Shown here one piece after another: positions 46,836-58,786 of a stretch of 64,000 bases of DNA. Source of the stretch: Daphnia carinata (taxonomy: Eukaryota > Arthropoda > Branchiopoda > Diplostraca > Daphniidae); the NCBI RefSeq assembly GCF_022539665.2, contig NC_081335.1, forward strand, positions 4,092,001 through 4,156,000, given 5' to 3'. The notes under the pieces were generated by a model. The model was not told the DNA's origin, searched no databases, and worked only from the letters and a program-made list of their open reading frames with translations. A program made the position numbers and the translations under genes. Positions within the stretch are counted from its first letter, which is position 1. Each line of letters starts with the position of its first letter.

Positions 46836-47387
46836 CTTACCCTTTCCGTTCGTGTGTCCATCCGGTTGAAAATCAAGCGCTCGAGGATACCAGAAAGTGT
46901 GTGTGTATGGGAAGAGGAGAGGATATTGGAGCACCCGTTCAGAATTCAATCACATCGCAAAGACGCCAACTTGCACTCACGCACACACGCACGCACACGC
47001 ACACACATTTAACTGATACATCTCACCAGTAACAAGAAAACCACAATAGTTTCTTTCTTTTCATATTACTTTTGTTTTCCCCTTTTTCTTCTTTTCTTCT
47101 TGGATTAAGAACAAAAAGAAAAAAAAAAAAAAACAAATTTCAGAAAAAAAAAAAAGGGGGGGAAACGAACTGCGCGTGTTCGATATAGGATTGTTTATCG
47201 TCGATCTGGCAACGCACTTTGACGTAATGGCCAGCTCTTTTTTTTTTTTTTAATATTGTGTGTGTGGACAACTTCAGAGTTTGATGCGAGCCCGCGAGTT
47301 GTTGGATTCAAAACTTGAAATAGAAAGGAGAAGAAAAACAAAATTATTTATTCATTTGTTTGTTTGTTTGTTTTTGAATTTCATCAT

Positions 47388-48121
47388 TTATGGAGGAAAA
47401 ACAAAACTTACAGATGATGGCATCGATCCAAAGGGGATCATCGGGGGCGGTCCGCCGCCACCAGCACCTCCGCCACCGCCCAGATGAGGCGGGCCTTGCA
47501 TTCCCTTGGCGGATCCGTCGTCAGCCTTTTCCTCTTCGCGTCGTTTCAGACAGGCCGCTTTCGGATTCAGATTTCGCTCTGTAAAATTAAAACAAAAACA
47601 AATCGACACAATTGAATTATTTAGTTTCGATAAAAACAAATCTTTTGATTTCGATTGGTGAAGGAAAAAGCGACAGAAAAGATATCGAGAAGAGAAATAC
47701 CGATTTTCTTTTCCCCCAAGAAAACCAAAATAAAAACATGTTACCAATTAATTATTATTTTTTTTTTTTTAAAGAAAAGATAAGCAATTCATCTACGTTT
47801 TTTTTTTTCTAATTAAATTGTAACGACTGGTAACATGTCAAATGACGTTCAAAATCAGGAGGGGAAAAAAAAACAAATCAAAAGGTAGCATTCGAATTGG
47901 GAGAATTTTGGTTAGTCGACAGCGGGAATAACGAAAAAAAAAAATATTTATGATGGGGGGGGTGTGTGTGTGTGTGTGTGGGAAGGGTTTCGGGATAGAT
48001 AAAAACAAAAAAAAAAAAAAAAACGAAAAATATAGTAAGTGAAGGTTAAATCACAACCAAAAGCGAAACAAATGACGATGCATGCACTGTCGATGAAATT
48101 GCAACATAATTTACTGCTTTC

Positions 48122-48153
<32 letters not shown>

Positions 48154-49131
48154 TTTTCTAAAGACTAAAACTGAATGAAAAGCCATGCATTTTTCAGCTC
48201 TAATCAAAAACAAAAACAAATTAAGTAAATGATAATTGTAAAGACGAAAGCAATGACCGAAAGCTGATTTTAAAATCCACTACAAAATTTAAACTGATGA
48301 AATTACAGATAAGATTTCGGCATTGCTTTCATCTCGACTGTTTTTGAAAATTTGCTTTTACTCAACAAAAAGGGAAAGAACGTAAGAAGAGACAACACGA
48401 TAAACACGTTGTCACACTTTTTTAAATTAGCAATTGATTTGATTTTTTTTTGTGTTTTGTTTTTGTGTGGCAGTAGTACCTCGCACTTGCTGCTCGAGCT
48501 GCATGATGACCTCAACGGCCATGTTGAGGATGCCCAGTTTGGTTTGCGGCTTGTCCGACTTCAAATGCGTCATGCACATGCGCCCCAATTCCTTGAGCGC
48601 TTCGTTGATATCCCGGATTCGGATCCTAATGGTATTGGGTATTTTTTTTTTTTTTTTTTTTTTTTTGGTAGAGGGGAGGGAAAGGGTTTGTATGGAACAG
48701 GTGATAATGAAAAAAAAAAAATAGGGGATGTGTGAAAAAAGGAGGATGGAGGTGAGGGAAATGAGGTAAGTTATGGAAGAGTATGTTTGTTTGTGTTGGA
48801 AAGATTGGAGGGGGTCGATTGGAAGAAAGAGATAGCCAGAAAGAGAGAGAGAGAGAGAGAAAGAGAGACACAGGCGAGAGAGAGAGAGAGAAGAGAGAAA
48901 AACAAAAGAAACGGGTTACTACTCGTTCGCTGACAACTACCTCTAACACGTTGCTCCAGCTGCGTGATGACGTCGACAGCTTGGTGAAGCACCGTCAACT
49001 TGGGCTGCGTCTTGTCAATCTTGAGATGCATTTGACACATGCGGCCTAACTCCTTGAATGCTTCGTTTATGTCTTTCACGCGCACTCTGACAGTCGGACA
49101 AGATTTGCGTCATCAAACCCATCACTACATC

Positions 49132-49166
<35 letters not shown>

Positions 49167-51757
49167 TTTAAATGGCCATTTACAACGTATCTAAAAACAC
49201 AACCACAGCCCCTCTACTCCAAAGATCCCCCCCCCCCCCCCCAAATTAAAAACGAATATACATTTCCTCCCCTTTCCCTGACTGGACCGAATTTTCAAAT
49301 ACAAAAAAAAAATATCTTGAAATTTGAAATTTTGAGTTTTCTTACCGTTCCCGAGCGTTGTTCGCTTGCCGCCTTTCCTTCTCCTTGACGACCTTGACGG
49401 CCGGATCGAGTCCCTCGTCGTCGTCGTCCTCGTCATCGCTACCGGCACTGCTTAGAAACCGCCGAGGTAAATCGGGTCCAGGTAAAGAAAAAGCCGAGAA
49501 AAAAAAAAAAAAAATGAAAAACAAAAAAGAAAAAAAAAATTCACCATTAGTATGAATGAAATGAAAATTGTGTTTAAAACGGAAACAAGAAATCGGTTAA
49601 TAAGACGGCCGAAGGTACGCACTACCTCCGCGAGCGTTTGCTGCTTTTGCTCGCGCCTCCGTGGCTGGACGAGGTCGGTGTGTTGGCTGAAGCCCCGCCC
49701 AGCGATGAAATGCGTCCGTCCAGGCCCAATTTCGCTTCGCTGCTGTCAGGGTCTTTTCGTTTTTCTAATAATCGTCGACGGAAAGGAGGCGAAGAGTACA
49801 TGCAAATGAATCAAAAGATTTTTAGTTTAACACGGCATATTTTTTTTTTTATTTAAAAAAAAGAAAACAAAAAAAATGTTTACTTGAACTTGTAGGTGGA
49901 GCTTTGGGTATCGAAGGAAGGCCGTCTACCATGGACCGGTCCACGGCATCGTGAATGGGTCCACCGAGAGATGTGGGACCCAGATTGCCGTAAGACGATG
50001 GGTGTCCGACTGTGCTGCTGACCGGATGGTGTCCACCCTGAAGGAGGATTTAAAAAAACAAAACAAATATAAATTATGATAATGTATGCAAAATATTTTC
50101 ACGGTGCCGCAAACAATTATTTGTCTTCTTTTTTTATTTTTTTTATTTTTTTTTTTTTTTGCGTTCGGACGTGAAATCGGACATGAAATTCAATACCATG
50201 AGTGGTTCGAGGACGGGCGGGTAGGCGGCCATAATGCCGTTGGAATGTGACAAGGCGGGTGAGGGACCAGTACCGGGCAGCGCAGACTGTGGCCCACCGA
50301 CTACCGATTCGGCGTGATTCCGTAGAACGTTGATGGCATCGTCCAGTCGCTCTTCCATCCGAGTGGTCGCCTGATGGCCAAAAGATCCATTTAACGGATT
50401 CGTAAGACTCTATTGATATACATATACATCAACATGTATATGTGTGCACGTTTTATAGATAATTCTTTTTACAATTTAAATACAAATCCCTTATTTTTTT
50501 TTTTTTTTTTTTTTCAAACACTACGTCACAACATTAAAAGAGTCTACTGGTAGAACAACAATTAAGACCGAAAACTACCTCGGTGTGATTCCTAAGAATG
50601 CCAATTGCATCGTCCAGTCGCTCTTGCTCGGGCATGCGACGAGCCTGAACCATCCAATAAAAGTAGGACGCAACGACGAGCAAAAAAAAAAACAAAATCA
50701 AACAGAAAGACAATCAGAACATAAACAAGACAACAAAAAGAAGAAAGGAGGTTCGTCACACACAAACACGAAGCTCTAAAAAAGAAGGTCTCTTTTTTGT
50801 CTGTGTGTGTGTGTGTGTGTGTGTGTTTCGCATCATTCGTGTTCCGGTGGAACTCGAGAAGTGAAATAACAAACCCTCACGGTATTGGGAAAGGGTAAGC
50901 AAAAGCCGGGGCAAAACAAAACAAACGGTCAAGCAACTTCCGTCAACAATCAAACGCGACCCCGAAGGAGAGGCGCATTCTATCAAACTGCAACACGTAC
51001 CCTCGAGCAACAGCTGGACGAGATCTACGAAAGAGAGAGAGAGAGAGAGAAGAAAGAGAAACGTACCATGTGGAGATTGCGTTCATTGTAGAGAGGCGAG
51101 GCAGTGTTGGCTACTCCTGCCGGATGCGTGTGCGGATGAGGAGGACCGTTCCACTGCGGCTGATTCACCGATGTCAACGGAGGTGGCGATGAGACGGGCG
51201 TAGTGGGATGCGAGCTGAAACTGCTCGTGCTCTGATCAGCGGAATAGATCTACAACAGCAAATTCAATTTTATTTTATTTTTTTTTAAGAAAAAAAAAAA
51301 AAAAAAACACATTTAATTATTTCTTTAATTAAAAAAGAAAAGAAAAACTAACCGATGCTAGAGCTTTGCCTAGAGCGTCCCCTGTCTGGCCACCAGGGCC
51401 GGGCGGTGGACCTAAGTTGGGACTGTGGCTGTACATTGAAGGTGATTGGACTGTGGAGGCCGCTCCAGCCTGGATAACGCCCGACTGCGATACGGGGCCT
51501 CTCATCGGGCCCGTGGCCGAATTGCGAAAGGTGGACATGGGTGGAAGACCGGAGCTCATCAAATTGTTAGCGCCGCTATGATCCTGCGCCGGGGATAAAG
51601 CGACATTGTAGCCGCCCATTCCAGATGGGTCGTGAAGGGGGCCTGATCCCATTCCGTGCATTCCAGGACCTGCTACGATGCAAACAACAACAACAACAAC
51701 AATTAAATATTAAAATTTTTGAATTGAGCCAAAATAAAATAAAATAAAATAGGGCAG

Positions 51758-51788
<31 letters not shown>

Positions 51789-54700
51789 TAGAAAACTGAC
51801 TGAAAATACCCTGGCCAGGGTAAGAAGGCTGTCCTCCCATGAGTGTGTTGGGTATGCCTCCACCTCCGCCGCTATTCATCAGCGGTGGCGTCTGCCCGAC
51901 TTGTTGTTGTTGTTGTTGTTGCTGCTGCTGCTGCTGTTGTTGCTGTTGTTGCGGTTGCCCTTGTTGCTGGCCAGCATAGCCACCGTACGGGCCGGCATGT
52001 AAAGGCGCGCCTCCGTTCCCATTGGACGCCCACGGATCGGCTGGATGTGTCGATCCATCACCTGCGAAAATGCAAAGAATTTTCAAAAAAAACGTTTCAA
52101 AACGACCGAGCCCAATCGTATTTTATCCAGTGGTAAATCTCTAATAGCCGATGATGTGTTTATTGTACCCGTCGTTTGGGACTAGGCAACAGCTGACACG
52201 TCCATCAGTCTTCAATCGACGTCTATTTATTTTTCGTAGAGTTAAACGTGACGAAAAATTCCCCTTTCTTCAAAACATACCCCATTCCATTTAAACGAAA
52301 TAATGATGCAATTTTTTTTTTGGAATGATATCCCTTCATGAAAACTATACCAGAAAACGAAGTGGCAAGAGACCACACAGATTGCACGAAAGAGGCCACC
52401 CTCAATAGAATCCACACACCCCCCCCCCCCCCTTTCGTTCTCCGTATTCTTTACACCGTTTCGCAAAGGTTTTCTTTTCAATGGATCGCACATCGATGCG
52501 TCGATGTCACGTTATTCACCGTGGACCTTCTCCCCCATCTCTTCATATTTTTTTTTTTTTTTTTTTTTTTTGTTGACAAACACAATCATTAAGTAGTTTT
52601 GTTTTTAAGGACAAGGTACGACCTTGTCATCTTACCCATAAAATAGGAATCGCCGTAGAGTCCTCCTCCGGGCTTTGGGGAAGTGTACCGCGGCGAGTCC
52701 TGTGGAAAGTCCATGTTCTCCGATCCATACTAGAAAAAAAAAAAAAAAAGAAAAAGAAATTAATTTAAACGATTTAATCCAGAGGGGGAAGAAAAAAAAT
52801 GATGCCGTTGGCAATGGATCAAACGCAGTCAACAACAACAACAAAAAAAATGGATGATGTCACACGAAATCTAACCGAAACGGGTCTGTTGGGATAGGCG
52901 GGACTGATGGGCGAGGGAGTGGCCGGACTGGGTGTCGGAGTAGGTGTCAGTGGACTGTTGCCACTGCCGGGTGAGGAAACGGCCGGATTATTGCTGTTGC
53001 CGGCCGCCGTCCAGTAATGCGGATTCCTGCGTCGCGCAATCACGTCAAACGTCTGACGGACAGGCTGGACTGCCGTCGAGGCAGCAGCACCAACGTTCGT
53101 CCAGTTATTATTACTATTGCAATTGGCCGTGTAACTAGCGTTCCAAACGCCGTTCGATTGCGGCTGAATCACGTGCCCGCTCTGACGGTAAGCCATTGTC
53201 ACATTGGGAGGTGGGACGCTCGTTCGGTTCGGTAATCCAGGCATTTATTTCAAACAAAAAAGCAACGCGCCCTCACGAAACACAAGTGGCAAGAAACAAA
53301 ACGAGACTTCGGAAGTCTTTAAGAAAAAAAAGAAACGTAGGAGTCGAGTGGCTCAATTCAATGAGAAACCCAGGGCTCCTGGTTACACTTCAGGGTCCAT
53401 TCCATCGTTGTAAAATCGTTGAGCAAAAAAAAAAAAAAAAAAAAGAAAAATAATAAAGACACACACGCGCACACACACACACACACATAAAGTAACAAGC
53501 CGTTTTTGGGGGGAAAATCCTCTATAGCACACAGATTGGCACCGACTCAGAAGCAGGACTGACCCGTCTAGCTTTGGTGCTGGTCCGGTTGCCCCTCTCC
53601 TAACGAACTACGTCTCCCTTCCTCACACACACACACACACAATGAGCTCCGCCTCCTTTTTTTTAAGAGGGGATACTACACAAGTAAGAGCGCGATGTGT
53701 GTGTGTGTGTGTCTTTTTGGGAAGGTTTCCAGCCCAACGGGTCGAGGTCGATAGCGATGCCATCTACTGTGCAAATGATCTCCCCACGCGAATCTTGTCA
53801 TCTAAGCCACGCCAACCCAAAAAAAGAGAGAGAAAGAAAATATGTTTTCTACGATTCGTCTTGTTCTTTATTCTGTGATATCATCCGCTTCAATCACTGA
53901 CTGCAAAAAAAAAAAAGCCAGAATGAAAAAAAAAAAAAGAAAAGAAAAAGAAAACCGGCTACCCATTTCACTGGCGAAAGGGAATCCGATGGACAGGCAG
54001 GTTGGCCTTTTTTTTTATTATTATTCTTTCAACGAAACGACATTGATGACTTTTGGTGTGTGTGGTTAGTAGAGAAAAAAAGAAAAAAACTCGCGTTTTG
54101 TCCAGTGCACACAGCTGCATAACTTAGGCTTTTTGGCAAGCATTCAATTTTCTGCATCTATTTATTTACGTTATTCATTTTTTTTTCTTTGTTTCTTTCG
54201 TGACGGATGGCTGAGTGGCCACTCCTGAAACAAATGCCAAACACCTTTCTCTTTTGATTTCAATTTACCATTTATCACTAAAGTTATTGGCGTTCATTCT
54301 TTACGAATCTTATTTACAAAAAAAAAAAAAACAAAAAAAAAACGATGTCCACATGCAAAGCAGCTCGATACCTGATGAACTTTGATTTTTGCTTTGATTC
54401 GAAAAGAAAAAATGATGACAATGATACGAGAAAATTGTCAAGAGTCAAGTGGCCGATCATGGGAAAGTTCCTTCCATGGAACAAGAAAGAAAAGAGAATA
54501 GGTCTCCTCTTGCATACCGAAATCCGACGACCTTTTTCAGAAAACTTGTTGGGGGGGTCTTGGGAAAAAAAAAAGAAACAAGAAACAAAGTGTGTACGGA
54601 TGAAAACGAAAGAAGAAGAAGAAGCTCGGAGGCAAAGACATAAAGAAAAGTGTCAGAGCCCCGAGGAAAAAAGTTTTTTTTCTTCTCTCTCCGAGAGACC

Positions 54701-57700
54701 CCGCCTAGTTTGGCACCAAGCAGTCTGGAACTTTTGGGGGCTTTGTCTCTGGGAAAAACCTCGTCAGCATTCCTTCGCCCTCCCCCCCCCCCAAACAACA
54801 AGAAACATAGTAAAGTAAAAAAAATCAAAAAAAAAAAAAAAAATCATTCAAACATCGGCAAAAATTACTATATCACGGTCGACTTGACCTCTCCAGAGAA
54901 TCAGGCGTCAAAACTAGCGATAAAGAAAAAAAAAATTGGCGTAAACCGTCGAGGGAGTTCGGTTTGCACCGTTATCCAACGCCTCGATAAATGCCCTAGA
55001 GATACAATTTTTTTTTTTTTTTAAAGACCATGTTCGCTTCTTCTTCCCCCCCCCTCCTCTTCATCCCTATAACTTAAGAAAGAAACAAAAAAAGGTGTGA
55101 AAGCTATTGTTAAAAGAAAGGTCTTTCCAAGTTCTCTTAAAAAAAAAATAAAATGGCCGAAAAGGTCTCGAGGGCCAGCTTAAGAAAGGTGTTGGGACCA
55201 ATGGCCGCCGAATAAAAGGGGACGTTAAAAATAAAAAGAAAAGAAAAACGAAAGAAAAAAATTATTTTTTTATACATTTTCTTTCTTTCTTTTTTTTTTT
55301 TTTTTGGTTAACAAAACACCTGAAGATTTCCAAAGTGGAAACCGGCCGGTGGTGCTGCTGCTGCTGCACCCTGTACGAGTCCCGCAATTTCACAACGCAA
55401 TGTCGACATCGTTGATCAAAGCTGTCGTCTTCGATTCCGAAAGAACGCCCAGATGAAATATTCCCCCCCCCCCCTCATGACTGAAGGTTTTTTTTTTTTT
55501 TTTTTTCGTTTTTTGTTAAAGCTATATTTGGAATGACTCCCATTTCTTTCTTCTTTTCTTTTCGTGATTGCCCATTAGTATTCACCAGTTGGAACCCCCT
55601 ATCAATTTAGCCCTTGGGTGACACTGGGCTCGGCATTCCCGTCCTACAACGTATACACAACTAAGCGCAATCAACTTAAAAAAAAAAAAAAAAACGAACG
55701 TTAAAAAACTCGGACGGGATGTTGAGCAACCCAAAACCGGATGGTTACATTTGGTGTCATCAACATCGAACCATTTTTTTTTCTTCTTTAAATTCCTTAT
55801 ATATTTTTAAAAAAAATAGTTGTAGAATATCAACCTTTGGCTAGTTGTATTCATAAAATGTCACAATGGTTCCTAACCGTCAGGAAGAGGTGTGGCCTGG
55901 TAGGCTTTGGAAAAAAAAAAAAGGAATATAAAATATGACAAGCTATTAGAATATCATATTGCTATCAACTGTAAACAAAATGGCGATCGGAAAAATTGCT
56001 TATTCTTTGCCCCCAACCCCCAACCCCCGTGCCCTCTCACTCTATTCTCAATTTATATATTTTTTTTTGTTGAACGAGGGCGGGGTAATACCTCGAGAAA
56101 CCGGATGTTCAATCTCCAATTGAATCGAGCCTTCCTCTTTCATAGTGTGACGTCACTTGATCTCCCCCGCGCCATTTACTTGGAGAAAAAAAAAATAATT
56201 TAAAAATAATAAAAAAAAAAAGTAGTTTCTCCGCCCTAACCCCCCCCCCCCCCCCATCGAAAGAAACAATAATTATAATCATCAACATCCGGAATTCAAA
56301 ACCCATATTTTTGGATAATTTTACAAACGAAAAAAAAATAAAAATAATAAAAAAGGAAAATCGAATATGTATAAAGAAGAACGAGAAAGGAAAAAAAAAA
56401 AAACAAAAAAAAAAAAACAAGAAATAAAGGGAGCCTCAGATGTGGATGGCAGGAACTTCTGAAAGCCAAAAGAAACGAATCACAGAAAGCTCTACCGCCA
56501 TACCATTCTTTTAAAGGGGGAGAAGAGGAGGGAAGGGATATCGTCGTTACTATCATCATCATTATCATGATCCCACCTGATCGCCGTGTGATTGGACATT
56601 CTAGAAAAGAAGAAGGGGGAATCTCATTTCGTTCCTGTTGAGACTGGCTCCCGCTGGGGGAGTAGAGAAACATTCGATTCGGCCCTCCTTTTTTTTTACT
56701 TTATTATTATTATTTAAAATGCATTTATATGTATTTTTTTAAAAAAGAAAAGGGACTGAAAAAATGCCACAAGCATCACGTGACTCGACAGCACAAATAG
56801 GGATGCGAAGAGACAACACACAAAAAAAAAAAAAAAAAAAAAAAAATGAAAGAAAAACGGGGCCACGAAAACCCTGCGGACCAGACAGCGCGGCGCCTCA
56901 AAACCCCGAAATGGTAAGAGTCATTCTCTTTTTCTTATTCTTCTTGTGTTTTTGTTAGCCATTTCTGTTTCTCTCTCTCTTTTCTAGTTCTTTTCGGTTT
57001 CTCTACAAGCAAATTTTTGGGGAAACTGTTTCTTCTACTCTTTTACGGCAATCACAATGCAATGAATTCAAACCATTAAAAACGAAATCAAATAAAAAAG
57101 AAAAAGAGCCAAAGACATTAGGACGGACGAAACAGAAGATGGAAAGAGAAAACACGGAGGGGAAAAATGTTCTTCTTAACACAAAAGACTTTTTTCTTAG
57201 CCCCCTCTTCCAATCGAAAAGAGAGAAGAACATTTTTTTTTTCTGAAATCCACACAAAAAAAAAAAAAAGTCCCCCTTCTATGCAGTGAAGTGCCCTCCA
57301 ATTCTTAAATACGACCCGTAGCGCCCAAGGTCAAAACACAAAAGAAAATGGCGTCAATTCCGAGCCCGTGAGGAATACAGGTTACTTCATCCGCAAGAAA
57401 CGCATTCATTTTGCTCTTATTGTCTTCTTACATCCAACAACAAAACAAACACTATTCATGTTTGAAAAACAAAAACGTTTCAAACATTTCCTCAACGCTA
57501 AATGCGGCAGGGACCCTGTCTCGCAGAAGCATTTAAAAAAAGGAAAAAGCTTTATTACACAAAATTAGGGCCCAATCAGCATTCGACAGACAAGGAAATT
57601 CCCTTTAGTAACAGGGAAAAGGTAAGTTCAATGGCGAATTCAAACCGTTCGCCAACGCCACCTATCGATGCGTTTCGATACTACTCGAACACCACCTAGC

Positions 57701-58747
57701 GAGTAAAAACTGAAACAAAAGGAATCTGGAAATTTCCATCGACTCGGGCCCTGATGTGCTTGAGCAAAGGACGACATGAAATACATACGAGTGGAAATGT
57801 TCCAAAGCTAACCACGGCGAAGAGGGGTGAACTGAACGGGGGGGAAAGAACGCACAAAAAGAGAAGGGGGGACGGACAAACAGAGGGGGCCACGAAACGG
57901 TTTGCCGGAACGGTCCAACGAGCAGCGCGGAAATCGTCGGTGGAGCAAATTGATCCAAAAAGAGTATTTAGACGAAACGAGAATCGCCAAAAAAAAAAAA
58001 AAAGGACCCAAATCAAACTCTAAAAAGAATTAATTTACGAGGGGAGAACTACACGATGCCCCATGCCTGCCAAAACGAACTATACGAGAGGAGGGCAAAC
58101 ACCAAAGCTCTCCGCAAGATTGACTTAAAATAAAGAGGGAAATCACACTATCATTTAAAAAATAATGGACACGAAATTAGGGACCGGAGATTGAACAAAC
58201 CCCCGCGGTTGCTTTTTAAATACATCTTTCAATCAGAGGGAATAGAGAGAGAGAAGCTATTAGACAAGAATTTCAGCTCGGCAACCACATGGCTTAATGA
58301 AGCCAAGAACATTTTCTCGTTGATGATGATTTCTCTCTCTCTCTCTCTCTCTCTTTCTTTCTCGTTAGAGAAAGAGAAAGAAAAAAAAAAAAAGATATAT
58401 ACAAGACGGTCAAAACAAACGACTACACAAGAGTCCACGAACGGGGGAGGTGGCCGCTTTCCTACTTTGGTAGCGAGCAGATGGCACCGGGTTCCCCTTT
58501 CTAACTGACTTGTGGCTCCAGGCAAACGACGGGGTTTAAAAAGAAAAAAAAAAAAAAAGAGGGAATATAAGAAAATAAAATTAAAAGGGGCCAACACTCC
58601 AAGTCGAATATATATTCTCTTTTAATCCTGAAAAGGTTTCAGATTGCAACAAAAGATTTTTCTTTAATGTCTGTATGTCCGCCCCCCCCCCCCGCACCCG
58701 AGCCTCACACACTAAACAAGGTCCGCTACAAGAAGCAAAGAAGAAGA

Positions 58748-58786
<39 letters not shown>

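Larger units (their letters stand above)
42022..47387. other. intergenic region between the coiled-coil gene and the E-protein gene
   Basis: About 5.4 kb with no convincing gene. The left part (42.0-43.1 kb) should hold the promoter of the coiled-coil gene. The right part probably holds the E-protein 3' UTR. It is crowded with homopolymers (runs of 18-29 A or T, poly-C of 12 near 43,312), CA/GT microsatellites (43,109-43,138; 45,959-45,982) and GA tracts (44,436-44,460; 45,907-45,922). The open frames here follow from low complexity. Confidence 0.5.

Noticed and set aside
42868-46949. Many open frames of 60-150 codons between the coiled-coil gene and the E-protein gene
   Set aside because: They consist of homopolymer and microsatellite translations (poly-F, poly-K, HTHTH) on both strands.
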